Shown here: in pieces, positions 48,715 through 62,456 of the stretch
How the letters are laid out: every line of letters starts with the position of its first letter
Position numbering within the stretch: the first letter of the stretch is position 1
From: Amoebidium appalachense
Taxonomy: Eukaryota; Ichthyosporea
Length of the DNA stretch: 64,000 nucleotides
Reading direction: 5' to 3'
Assembly (NCBI GenBank): GCA_963693365.1
Contig: CAVNZM010000012.1
Span: 8,680,001-8,744,000, forward strand
Notes under the pieces: generated by a model
The model's input: the letters and a program-made list of their open reading frames with translations, nothing else
Told to the model about the DNA's origin: nothing
The model's database searches: none
Program-made: the position numbers and the translations under genes

Positions 48715-49202
48715 ACACACGGGGAGCTCCTCTCCCATCCCAGCCCCTCTATATGATACCCGTGTTTGACACGAACCATACTAACAGTGACATTCTTTCC
48801 GCACGAATTAATGGCTTTTCTGTATAAATGGACCGGGAATGCCATTACGCTATCATTTTTCTCTTAGCCGATTATTCAATCTTATTTTCTTTCTGTGTTT
48901 TAAATCTTAAGTATTTTATTTTATTTTATTATTCAACAACTACATTCTTTCAGGTGCTCGCAGACACTTTCCAGGCTGTGGCTGCCGCCATCTGGTGTGA
49001 CTGTGGGGGGGACATCGAAAAAGCAGGTGAACACAAGGGAGCCCCCCCCCTCCCCCCCCCCCCCCCCCCCCCCCCCCCTCCAACCAACCACCCACCCGTC
49101 ATCACCACCACCACCCAAAACATTAATATTTAAATAAAAAACCCTTGAAAGCCTTGAAAAAGAAATGTGCGCGCGCACACACGCACAAAAGACACAGACA
49201 CA

Positions 49203-49240
<38 letters not shown>

Positions 49241-49586
49241 GAGAGAGACAGACACTAGGCACCACACACATACAACACTCTCCGCCATCCCCCTCACCAT
49301 TCCCTCGTGTGTTCCTTCCCATGCACCTATGTTTGTTGTGTCCCTTTACTTGTTGCTTGATCTATGGCAATGGATCCCAACTCCAATCGTGTTGTATTTT
49401 TTTTCCCTTGGATACACACCAGCGGCGGATAAAAAATCTTCTGATGACGTCATTCTGATTGCGCAAACATTCTCGATCGAGCCGCTGGCGGGGCCGAAAT
49501 TTGGGGTTACTCTCCTTCTCTTCTTTTGTAGGCTTCCTCCCAATATCTCCCCCTTTTTTCGTTTCTCTTTTGTGTGGTGAAGAGGG

Positions 49587-49629
<43 letters not shown>

Positions 49630-51374
49630 TGAGATTGCACACCTAATATAAATACTTACTGACACATGTTTCGTCCCTTCTCACCGCTACTCCCTCCATA
49701 AGCCCTACGTCAACATCCATCCCCCCCCCCCCCCCTCCCCGCCTCCTCCTCCGTCTCCCTCCCCCTGCCTCTCCCTCCCTCCCTCCCTCCCCCTCCCCCC
49801 TCCCCCCCCTCTCCGGGACGCTCCCCACCTCCACCCGCTTCCCGGGACTTTCCCCCTTTACCTTCACGATACTCACCCCTCATACCCATCCACCCCCTCT
49901 CTCTCTCTCTCTCCCCCCCCCCCCCCCCCCCCCCCCCCCACCCACCCACACACACACAGGGCCCCACATATCCCGCCTTCTCTCGCCCATCCTCGACACC
50001 TACGCCACCCCTGAGAACTTCCCCACCGATCCGATTGGAAATTTGAAGCGGTGGTGTGAGGAATACGGCCACCCAGCCCCCAAATACGCATGCAGGTAGG
50101 TGAGCATCTGACCGAATAGTCACAACGCAAATTTAATTGGAATTGCAGATCCAATCATATAGCTCAATTTTTTTAAAAGTGGAATTGCGGATCCAATCAT
50201 ATAGCTCAATTTTTTTAAAAGTGGAATTGCGGATACAATCGCCTTATTGGATTTGATTTTATCCGATTTCCGGCCCGGTCCAGGCGTTGTGACTATTTGG
50301 CCCTATGGTGTGTCCTAAATCTATCAAGTTGTAAGGTTTCAAGTGGTGTGTCATGTACATGGCCTAACTTAAGCGTTAAGCTTAACGATTGCACACATCT
50401 CCTTATGTAAAACACTGCTCTTAGTAAACTAAACTTTCAATATTAATTATTATTGGGAATAATGGGGTACATACAAAGCTGAAATTCGGGGTGATGGATT
50501 TTGGAAATGACGACACACTCTATGTACCTTTCAAGCCTTTTGTACGTGTGATTCTCATACCTCTGTGCAGAACCGTTGCACACGACAAGACATTCCCACA
50601 AGGGAACTTGGGACAAACACAAACATATAATACAATTTTGTTTTTGTTTTTCTTTTTAAAAAGCGAAGTCACACCTGATTGGGTCACCCGTGACTTTGAT
50701 TCTAATTCAACTGCCTACAGCGTACCCACACACTAGTACTCAGACGGCCCTTTGCGGTCAGTCAAGAGCCCAAAACCATGACATTGAACTTAAAAACTAG
50801 TAAATCAACAAATCGTTTATTCGATTTAGCATTACCAATATCAATTAATTAATTAAGTTAGTAACGTTGATTAGCAAATCCGCAATTTGCTAATACTAAT
50901 CATTTTTATTTATTAACTCATAATATACAGGTGGGTAAAGAGTCGTCAGTTTCCGGGCGAAAGCAAGAGTGCTGGTGAGAAGGAAGAGGAGGTTGCACAA
51001 GTGACCATCACACTGGCAAACAGGCACATGGCTACAAGCGCGGCAAAGAGTACGTGCATGATACTCCTCCAATCACATACACACTGCACGTGCATCACGT
51101 GACAAACAGATGCTATACGGAACTTCAACAGACATCATACGGTACACGCACAAGCAGAGACAGACAGAGACAGGCGTACGCAGACACAGACACACACACA
51201 GGCAGGCAGCTAGACGGACACAGACAATTGTGACGCAATGTCACACGCGTGCAAGCACTTCCACATGCACACAAACGCATGCGCGCACGCTGCGCGTGCA
51301 CACACAACTGCAAACAGGTGGGCATACACACACATACACAGGATATACACACACAGACACAAACAGACACACGT

Positions 51375-51405
<31 letters not shown>

Positions 51406-51478
51406 CCCCGCCCACGGCACATTACGGTGCCACTCCATGGAAATTGCCACTTACATAATTTTAAATTGCATTTTATCA

Positions 51479-51509
<31 letters not shown>

Positions 51510-51523
51510 GGCCCAGGGGGGAG

Positions 51524-51554
<31 letters not shown>

Positions 51555-51586
51555 GGGAGGGGAGATGTGTGCGTGCGTGCGTGTGT

Positions 51587-51617
<31 letters not shown>

Positions 51618-52246
51618 GGGGGGAGGGGGCGGGGGGAGGGGAAGAAAGGAAGAAGCAAACATGATCATGCCAACCGTGTCCGATACCTACCATGCTTTAT
51701 TCTTTTTCTTTTCCTCTTTTTTCCTTCCTATCCGATCTTTCATTTAAATGTTTACATCTTTCTTTCCTCTTCTTTCTTTCCCCTACTGCTTTCCCTTCCT
51801 TTCCTATCTTTCGTTCATGTATCTTAACCTCTTTCTTTCTTCTTCCTTTTTTTCCCCTACTTTTTTTTTTTTTTTTTTTTTTTTTTTGCCCCACAGGAGA
51901 AATTGTTGCTGCGTACAAAGCGGCACACCACGCTCTCCGTGTTCTTACCGGCACATACAAAAGACGACAACCGGACGACCCATCCAACCCCCCACCCAAC
52001 CAAACAAGACCCCGCGGCAGACGCTCCACCCACCCATGGGCACCAAGGAGGGAGAGAGATTCAGGAGGGAGATGGGTTAAGAGAGGGGAGAGGGAAGGAG
52101 TGGGGGGAAAGGGCGAGGAAGTTCAAGGAGACAAAGAGAGAGAGGTGTGTGTGATGTGGAGGGTGGGGAGAAGAGCGCGAGTGGGGGGTCGTGAGGTGAA
52201 TGATATTTGTGCAAGAATTATATATGGAAAGGGTGCAGTTGAATAG
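26177..52246 (+). CDS. Dicer-family ribonuclease III, 36-exon model
   Basis: Exons: 26177-26287 (tentative first exon), 27040-27116, 28083-28176, 29161-29269, 29854-29912 (GC donor), 30441-30590, 31885-31974, 32846-32920, 33208-33279 (less certain), 34034-34136, 34756-34889, 35321-35646, 36442-36558, 37323-37492, 37813-37857, 38345-38444, 38746-38791, 39534-39707, 40023-40134, 40622-40703, 41158-41269, 41954-42065, 42825-42871, 43202-43283, 43572-43648, 44190-44265, 44720-44779, 45376-45460, 45952-46051, 46889-46992, 47545-47658, 48234-48342, 48954-49026, 49960-50095, 50931-51049 and 51897-52246. All phases agree and total 1,334 codons including the stop. Dicers cut dsRNA into small RNAs for Argonaute. 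Human Dicer is 1,922 residues, so this one is short, mainly at the helicase. Exons of 45-326 bases sit among poly-C and (CA)n introns. A probable AATAAA is at 52405-52410. Confidence 0.93.
30491..30527 (+). repeat. 16-bp hairpin inside a Dicer exon
   Basis: ATTGGCTGTTGCTAGG (30491-30506) pairs with CCTAGCAATAGCCAAT (30512-30527) around a 5-base loop, with one G-U wobble. It encodes the LLAVARCCLAIAN segment where the DECH motif would be. Confidence 0.9.
31330..31645 (+). repeat. Four diverged tandem units carrying donor-like sites
   Basis: Each unit has a GAAGATGGGCACACA-like part, then (C/G)AG followed by GTRGGAGCCAAT. The candidate donor GTs are at 31357, 31448, 31525 and 31610 (spacing 91, 77 and 85). 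It lies in the intron between Dicer exons 30441-30590 and 31885-31974. A candidate exon (about 31289-31356) could end at the first unit but does not fit the phase chain and is left out. Confidence 0.75.
32846..33279 (+). other. Dicer: residual linker in place of HELICc
   Basis: Two small phase-0 exons encode QQQSRIGALRTGANLPQTTI...KLIEK and VVSPPSHYRLPIYFAKFLDF...CFL. The first resembles the TPKVIKLLEILRKY segment that precedes HELICc in human Dicer. After these 49 residues the model passes directly to the dimerisation domain. No frame between 32921 and 34033 shows HELICc motifs such as an ATS-EEGLDIP or Q-GRARR box. The second exon is supported only by splice sites and phase. Confidence 0.5.
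33089..33166. repeat. Poly-C homopolymer of about 78 bases
   Basis: The longest uninterrupted C run in the window, inside a Dicer intron. Comparable runs occur at 33717-33767, 27548-27595, 38294-38320 and 40801-40839. Confidence 0.85.
34034..36558 (+). other. Dicer: dimerisation (DUF283) domain split by an insertion
   Basis: Model residues about 280-505. VTPEGGWLGPTMVGHALRTY corresponds to the [20 protein letters not shown] region of human Dicer. PTFQCHITIPVTSEVW matches the TFYSTLYLPINSPLR strand pair. The closing helix AKERRARVSCGVTLCLWLYA followed by HGALNGLLMP matches the [20 protein letters not shown] and DDHLMP pattern. Between these, exon 35321-35646 adds about 108 residues, acidic at first (KKELTEEGVKLGG), that I do not recognise and that are not typical of the domain. 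Confidence 0.8.
34103..34254 (+). repeat. Three 51-bp tandem units spanning an exon end and its splice donor
   Basis: Each unit contains ACATACACAGACTACTTCAC, then AAGGGCTATGAAGG and the donor GTAATAG. The donors are at 34137, 34188 and 34239. Unit 1 is the coding end of exon 34034-34136. The other two are intronic copies. In-frame TAA lies at 34151-34153, between donors 1 and 2. Confidence 0.95.
37323..41269 (+). other. Dicer: platform and PAZ domains
   Basis: Model residues about 506-786. QNKRPIPSYTNKMAA and HVTVHLTALHID begin the platform, followed by RRFTNN and AFALGTAEAL, then GTVKMPIERLAQIREFQQHV, which parallels VTISIEL...LITRLHQYIF. The PAZ core has LVVWTAYNRDHHYRVYEH, DPELTTDSMLEVKKGPLTYR and QYITTKYQ, then NERLLQAYH (like NQPLLDV). 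PAZ binds the 2-nt 3' overhang of the substrate and sets product length. The donor of the last exon could be 3 bases earlier. Confidence 0.85.
41954..42065 (+). other. Dicer: connector helix
   Basis: HLVPSLCRISPLPPRLWSMA followed by RCLPVCCWLAECSLLVD closely follows the LVPELC-hHP-LPASLWR pattern that joins PAZ to RNase IIIa in Dicers. In metazoan Dicers this helix and the platform form the 5'-phosphate pocket. Confidence 0.9.
42825..45460 (+). other. Dicer: RNase IIIa domain, all four catalytic acids present
   Basis: Model residues about 824-966. ITSTTFD leads into NYERYENIGDALLKYLACAY, with Glu849 and Asp853 in the ERxExhGD signature. DEGDLSMMRTRLVANEVLFR is the EGxLxxxRxxLVxN helix. NWMPPG matches the NWLPPG of Dicers. 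SAKVVADVVEALIAVYFLGG carries the second pair, Asp934 and Glu937. This half should cut one strand of the dsRNA. Residue numbers follow the joined model. Confidence 0.92.
45952..49026 (+). other. Dicer: RNase IIIb domain with two catalytic Glu replaced
   Basis: Model residues about 967-1132. LQQRLGYSFKNPQLLLSALT and HPSF are the classic start. The signature reads PERLTHVGDSLIDLVVT, with Thr1021 where the first catalytic Glu belongs and Asp1025 kept. LYARYPYLGPSGLTVLRAAA and VRRPTMAELCLQYDMHTY follow the SPGxLTxLRSxLVNN helix. VLADTFQAVAAAIWCDCGGD carries Asp1112 but Gln1115 in place of the second Glu. The codons (ACC, CAG) are unambiguous in this sequence. Confidence 0.92.
46757..46870. repeat. 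(CA)n microsatellite before the RNase IIIb exon
   Basis: About 110 bases of CA, ending about 18 bases before the acceptor of the exon that begins at 46889. Confidence 0.95.
49960..52246 (+). other. Dicer: dsRNA-binding domain and basic C-terminal tail
   Basis: Model residues about 1133-1333. IGNLKRWCEEYGHPAPKYAC is the first dsRBD helix and strand. VTITLANRHMATSAAKREIV followed by AAYKAAHHALRVL is the last strand and helix, although the usual KK-AK lysines are partly replaced. The last exon continues for about 95 residues rich in Arg and Gly (RRQPDDPSNPPPNQTRPRGR) to the TAG at 52244-52246. This tail is G-rich in DNA and could be low-constraint read-through of a former intron, but no earlier in-frame stop exists. 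Confidence 0.8.
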
Positions 52247-52599
52247 ATAATATAGGCAAGGGTTGAAAAAAACTGTATCTACGGGCTACACATGAAATCC
52301 ATGCAAGTAACGGTTGATATCTTGGGAGAAAGTTGGGATCATGCAAATATGGTATCGATCACGACACAACCTTTTTTTATTTTTATTTATTATTTATGTT
52401 GGTCAATAAATATTTTGTCGACACACACTCTGCTGTCTCAGGGTGGGTGCCGGCTATGAAAATGCTGAGCACGTGGAGGGTTTTTATCTGGTGCTTGTGC
52501 GTAAAACGTGACTAGAAGTGTTGCGTGCCTGTGTCTGTTTTCTGTACCTCCTCGATAATGTGTGTGTTCTTGGATTCATATTGAGGCTTTTATCTCTGC

Positions 52600-52655
<56 letters not shown>

Positions 52656-54097
52656 GTGTGTGTGTGTGTGTGTGTGAACTGTGAGCCATACGTGTGTGTG
52701 TGAGGGGAGGCAGGGGGGGGGGGGGGGGAAACGGGAGGGAGGGGGGAAGGGGGTGCTATTTGTGTGCGTTTTTGTGCATATGTGTGTGGGCGTGTGGGCA
52801 CTTTGTATGTTTAATACAGTTTTCTTTTTTTCAAACCCCGTCCCCCCGCCCCCCCCAAAAAAAAAAATCCCTTCCCCTCTTCCCTCAATACCTTTTTGTG
52901 TGCATCGTGTGCATATGTTTGGGTGCGGTAGGTGCGTCTGTGTGCTTGTGAACGACCTTTTTCATTTTCAGGTCCCCCCTCTCTCCCCCCCCCCCCCCCC
53001 CCCCCCCCCTCTCCCAATTTTTTGGGGGGGGAAGGGGGGGAAGAAGGGGGTGGGGGGAAGGGGAGAGGGGGGGCGTTGTTCTTGCCTATGCATATGATTC
53101 AGCTTTTTTCTTGTCTTCTTTCATTTATTTTGTTTTTTCCGTTTTCCTCATTCTTTCTTTCATTCTGTTTCTTGGTGTCCCGCGTTTGTGTGTGTGACAC
53201 ACTTTGTGGTGTGTATGTTTGTGTGGGCGTGCGTTCGTGCGTTCGTGCGTGTGTGTGTGTGCATGTGCGTGTGTGCGTGTGCCTGTGTGGATGCGCGCGC
53301 GGGGGCGGAAGGAGGGGAGAGGGGGGGGGGGGGGGGGGAGTTATCGCAGAAGGGCATCATGGAGCTGAACAAGCATTTACCAATTTCTCTGCCGCAATCT
53401 TCAATGAATTTGGCCCTACCCCTCGCCCCCCCGCCCCCACCACCACAAAAATCACACACACACACCCCGCCCTTCCTTACAATGTGCACAGAGTTTCCCA
53501 GTGCAGCCCTCGTCGCAGACATCTATGAAAGAACGGTTTTATTAGTATACTGACCTATGCACACACTATCATTCATAATCGCGTTTGGACCAGCGCTCCA
53601 ATAGAGCTCGATAAACCCCGCGGTTTAACCGTTGTTCTTCACTGGCCTTACAAGTGTGAAGCACATGAATCTCCAAGCACATCACATTATAGGTGAGGGG
53701 GCAGACACAACTAAAGGCCATGGCGATCCGAAACATCGGCATGAGCATGCCGAGGCCATCAGATCTGGAACTATGTTAAAAAGGCTAAATTTTCATTCCT
53801 GTCACACATCATGGTTTATGGGGCCGTCTAGCCGCGCATGCTGCAATCATGCCTGTCATGGCAAAACATTTGCTCGACATATGTCTACACCCCCACACCT
53901 TTCTTCTCATGATGTACGACTGCCCCTTTTGTGCCACACAGTCATCCAAATTCCCGGGCTCGTCATTAGCATTAGCCAATCATATAACTCCAGTTTAACT
54001 CAACAGCAAATCAGCAATCGGCTGCCTACGTCACACAGCCCACGGGGCACGTTTGCGCTTCGCCGGCCGTAAAGCTGCGCTGGCGGCCAAAACGAGT
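52247..54097. other. Dicer 3' flank and region upstream of RPL38
   Basis: The probable Dicer polyadenylation signal AATAAA is at 52405-52410. It is followed by (GT)n (about 52602-52676), poly-G and poly-C tracts and T-rich sequence. Two exon-like segments (about 53353-53440, and a frame over 53632-54072) have no recognised family and no consistent splice partner. The last 150 bases are the RPL38 promoter. Confidence 0.55.
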
Positions 54098-54137
54098 CCT
54101 TTTCCCTTCGTACCGCCCCTGTCCGGAGACCGCGAAA
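53976..54137 (+). promoter_or_regulatory. RPL38 promoter and 5'TOP leader
   Basis: CCAATCA at 53976-53982 and a CRE-like ACGTCAC near 54028 precede a pyrimidine start CCTTTTCCCTTCG at about 54099-54110. The leader of about 40 bases leads to the ATG. A 5' terminal oligopyrimidine tract is the known hallmark of animal ribosomal-protein mRNAs and places their translation under growth control. Its presence here is read directly, its function inferred. Confidence 0.65.
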
Positions 54138-56398
54138 ATGGTACGAACAAGGGAGAAGAAAACGATCGTTATAGGAGTTTCTGTGAGCTAGGAGTGTATT
54201 TGTAGTGTTTACAGGTGTGGATGGCGGCGGATTTTCCACGATGGATCCGGATTCAGAGCGGATACATATGGAGTTGTGATGGGAGGGATATGGCAGGGAT
54301 AGCTCGGACCAGGCCCGCAGGAAATGGACATTGATGAGCTCCGGCTGATGAGTTTTGAGAAGAGTACACACATTCAATAAGTTTAAACAATGGGGTGTAT
54401 TGTATGGACGTTCGGATTACATATACACTATGCATTTTTTCAAAGAAAATATTCCTGACACAAATTCAGTTTCAACTTCTTGATTTCCACCTTGCGTTGA
54501 ATTGAAGCCGGTCGGCACAGGCTTGTAACCCACACGATACCCCATACACATGCTGGAAAGCAGAGGCTTTTCTGGTGGGCGAGCGGCAATGTTGCGTGAC
54601 TGCACGAGCAACAGACAAAGAAGTATGAGGGTGGGAAGGCTGCCAAAATTTATTAAGGGCTTGGGATGATGAGTTGGACCAGGGGAACCACCGTGCGGCA
54701 GTTTTGCGCACAGAACATAGGTTTTGTATTTGTCTCTCCGTTTGCCAGAGATGAACGAGTCACTTGCTTTGCAGCAATGAGCGGCACACCGGGCCCAACT
54801 AGCTGGGAACCAACGGGAAATATGGCTCAGGGATATGAAACTTTAAGGGCATTCAATTGAGAGGTCATTCACTGGCCAAGCTTCTGGGTTTCTGAGGCGC
54901 GCTAACGACAATGTTCGTCGGTCTCGGGCAGACTTCGACCCATACCCCAAGCAGGCTGCCAGTTGGGTATTTCCGTTGTTGTGCAGGTTACAGCTGTTTT
55001 GACCAGTGTACTTTCCATACTGTTGTAGATCAGCAAGTGGGAGTTGGCCCTCAGCCTAATATATGCTCCCCCCCCCACAATACATGCCTCTCTCTACCAC
55101 CACCGCCTTCTTCCCCTGCCCTTCTCTCCCTCCACACACACACACACAGCCTCGGGAAGTTAAGGAGATTAAGGACTTCCTCCTGACTGTGCGCCGTAAG
55201 GACGCACAGTCCATCAAGATCAAGAAGAACAAGGAGAACACCAAGTTCAAGGTCCGCTGCTCCAAGACCCTGTACACGCTCGTGCTCAAGGACAGCGAGA
55301 AGGCACAGAAGCTCGAGTCTTCTCTGCCCCCCGGTACGTCTCACGTGCTTGCAGAGGCGGGGAGGAGAGGGGGGGGGGGTTGTGGATAAACGGAGGGGAG
55401 GGGGGAGGGCGTGCATGTCAGAGGTTGTGTTTTTTTTTGGGGGGGGGGGGGTGATGGAGGGCGATGAGCGCATGTACAGGGGAGGGAGGGTGAGGCACAG
55501 AAGGTGCATGTGAAGGAGAAGGGGTGGGTTGTGTAAACCCAGTTGCTTGCACAGGGGAGGTGGGGGGTTGGCGAAAGGGGATGGCGGGCATTCACCATAA
55601 GTGCTTCTGCAGAAGGGGAGGAAGGGTATTGTACGATATATGCAAGAGGGGGGGGGGGGTTGACGTACGATGATGCAAGCACGTTCGGGGGAGGGAAGGA
55701 GATGCATGATAAGTGCATGTGTGGGGAGGTGCAGGAATAACGAACGTGGATACTTGTGCAGGGGAAAGGGTGGGGGGTTATACAGCGTATTGCACGCACG
55801 ATAGCTGCTGCACGTGCATGTGCAGGGTAGGGGGTGGGGTGATTGTACAGTAGATGGGGAGAGGAGGCGGCATTGCTAATGTTTTGATGTAAGCAGCACG
55901 TGGGGAGTGGGGATATTGTACACGGTGATGTATGGTTTGATTACAGGTTATCACCACTGGACACACACTCGCATGTTATTGCATCCCAACTGAGCTGTGT
56001 GCAGGACACACATGCACCCACACGCATACACAACATTTGTACACGGACATACACACCAAGTCGTGGCATAACACACAAACCAGATGTGTGTGCAAACACA
56101 CCCAGAACTGTGCACGCTTTTATCTAACACATGCAGAAATGCCGCGCAAGGTGTGCACGATACTATTGTCCACATACACCCTGCGTTGTGGGTGTACACT
56201 GCATGCACCAAGTTGTACTGGAGATATTTTATTAGTCCGTGAAACTGGCATATCTTTTCGTTCCGTTCGTAACACGCTTTCCTGGCTGTTTACCCATGCA
56301 ATCTATGTTAACACACACGCACCTATCACTGACAATCCTTTTCGTGTGCAGCACTGAAGAAGACCATCATCACCTCCAAGGTGCAGAAGAGCGCCTAA
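54138..56398 (+). CDS. RPL38: 60S ribosomal protein L38 (eL38)
   Basis: Three exons: 54138-54140 (just the ATG, donor GTACGA), 55150-55333 and 56352-56398 (stop TAA), giving 77 residues. [40 protein letters not shown] and [20 protein letters not shown] are unmistakable eL38. The last exon ([15 protein letters not shown]) is longer and unlike the usual short GLxVKEL ending. An intron directly after the ATG is also found in animal RPL38. eL38 sits in the large ribosomal subunit. Intron 1 (about 1 kb) is unique sequence. Intron 2 contains diverged G-rich repeats built on GTGCATGTG and AGGGGAGG. Confidence 0.98.
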
Positions 56399-56416
56399 AC
56401 ACACACCCAATGCGCC

Positions 56417-56422
56417 AATAAA
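56417..56422 (+). terminator. RPL38 polyadenylation signal
   Basis: AATAAA 18 bases after the stop codon, giving a very short 3' UTR as is usual for ribosomal protein genes. Confidence 0.8.
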
Positions 56423-57968
56423 CGGCTGCCTCATGCGGCGGCCTCCTGGCCGTGTGTAAACAACCTCTCGTTTTGGTATTCTCTTATAAGGCAACCCACC
56501 GCCGCCGCATCTTTATTTTTTAGTAGTTCAGCGGTGGGGAATATCCGATGTAGAGGAGTGGGACTGGTGGATGTGGTGTTGGGGCGGACAGCCTGCAGTG
56601 CAGATTTTGTTTGCTTCTGGTGGGAGTGATGCAAGTCAAATACACACAGCCCCGGTCTCCATACTTTTTTTGGTCCACGCTGAGCCTGTGTTTGGTTGGA
56701 AACGCTTGCCAGAGCCGCTTATGTGGGTGTGGGTTGTGGGAAGGCTTGAGTGAGTCTGGATGTGTGCGTGGGGTTGGAGTGGTGTCAAGATGGTTGGCAC
56801 ACCAAATGTTGGGGTGATGGAGTGTTGTTCGTTTGTGGTGGCTTTGTCGGTTGGAAGGGTGTGTGTGTGTGTAACAAACATCCAAGTGGTTTGTCCAGAA
56901 GAGAGTGTGAGCACATCAGTGTGTGTGCATCTATTACGAGCTTTTGCACTTGGAGTGAAGGTGCTGACTGGTTTGTATCTCGACCTAGTGGATATGCTTT
57001 GTTTCTTGTTGCAGGTACAAGGAGGTAATGCCGTGATGCAAGAGAATCCTTATGCTTACACACTTGCCTGCGCAACACAAATTTCTTTGCCTTTGGTGAA
57101 TTATTTTCCTGAACGGCTCTCCTTTCATTGTCCCCCTCGTTGTTCTTATACCTGCTTGCAACTGCACCCAGTGGAATTCTTTCGTTTCTTAGTTTTCAAT
57201 GATGGATTTGTCGTGCTGTTTTGGCTGTTCTTTTTTGTGGTTGTATGTGTTGGAGGGGGAGGGGGGGGGGGGGGGGGGGGGGGGTATGCTTGTGTATATG
57301 GCTCACACGCCCTGTGAACCCGTCCCAGTCCCCACCCACATACAAACAACACCTTCTCACCATTCCTCAGTCTCCTTCGAAGGAAGCGCCCCACCCCTTC
57401 CCCCCCCCCCCCAAAAAAAAAAAAATCACTGAGCTTTATGCATTATGATCATAGTTGAAACCAGAAAACGGATCGCAATTCGTCGATCGCTCCCGGATAA
57501 CAGCCAATCTTTTTTTGCGCTTCATGTAACCGTGATTATCGTGCCGGTTGGGCAAAATGTTTGCGATACGATTGCTTTACATGATGTTGGATGTTGGTGG
57601 CTGCCTTATGTTTTCTGGATTGTGTTGTCACGGAAGTTTTGTGCATGAACGAGCAGCAAAGCCTGCCTTATGCGGACTAAGACCCATGATAGGAAGACCC
57701 GTGATAGGAAGACCCGTGATAGGAATGAACGAGCAGCAAAGGCTGTCTTATGCGGACTAAGACCCATGATAGGAAGACCCATGATAGGAATGAATGAGCA
57801 GCAGAGGCTGTCTTATGAACCAAGATCACGACGTGTAGATGAGACAGTGAAAGGGAAAAGAATGTTAGCAAAACAAGCACAATCAGTGTCCACATGTACG
57901 CGTGCTGGTGTGTGCTCACACCCTCGTCACCTGTAACAAAACACACCCTCAATTCATATTACATCAAC
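56423..57968. other. Intergenic region between RPL38 and the coiled-coil gene
   Basis: No gene is supported. It contains a poly-G tract (about 57257-57284), a short C and A tract near 57402-57425 and the nested repeat listed next. Open frames here have no recognisable family. Confidence 0.6.
57649..57820. repeat. Nested tandem repeat with GACCCRTGATAGGAA core
   Basis: Three larger units begin AAYGAGCAGCARAG. Between them are runs of the 15-base core GACCC(A/G)TGATAGGAA (three copies, then two). Confidence 0.85.

Positions 57969-62456
<4,488 letters not shown>

Noticed and set aside
53340-53545. Exon-like segment after TTATCGCAG with MELNKHLPISL
   Set aside because: No partner exon, no family and no consistent donor. 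Dicer already ends at 52246 with a polyadenylation signal at 52405.
53632-54072. 146-codon frame before RPL38
   Set aside because: It runs into the RPL38 promoter, shows no domain and has no evidence of its own promoter or splice sites.
54330-54900. snoRNA hosted in RPL38 intron 1
   Set aside because: C-box-like TGATGA sequences occur (about 54346 and 54665), but no CTGA D box lies at a suitable distance and there is no terminal stem.
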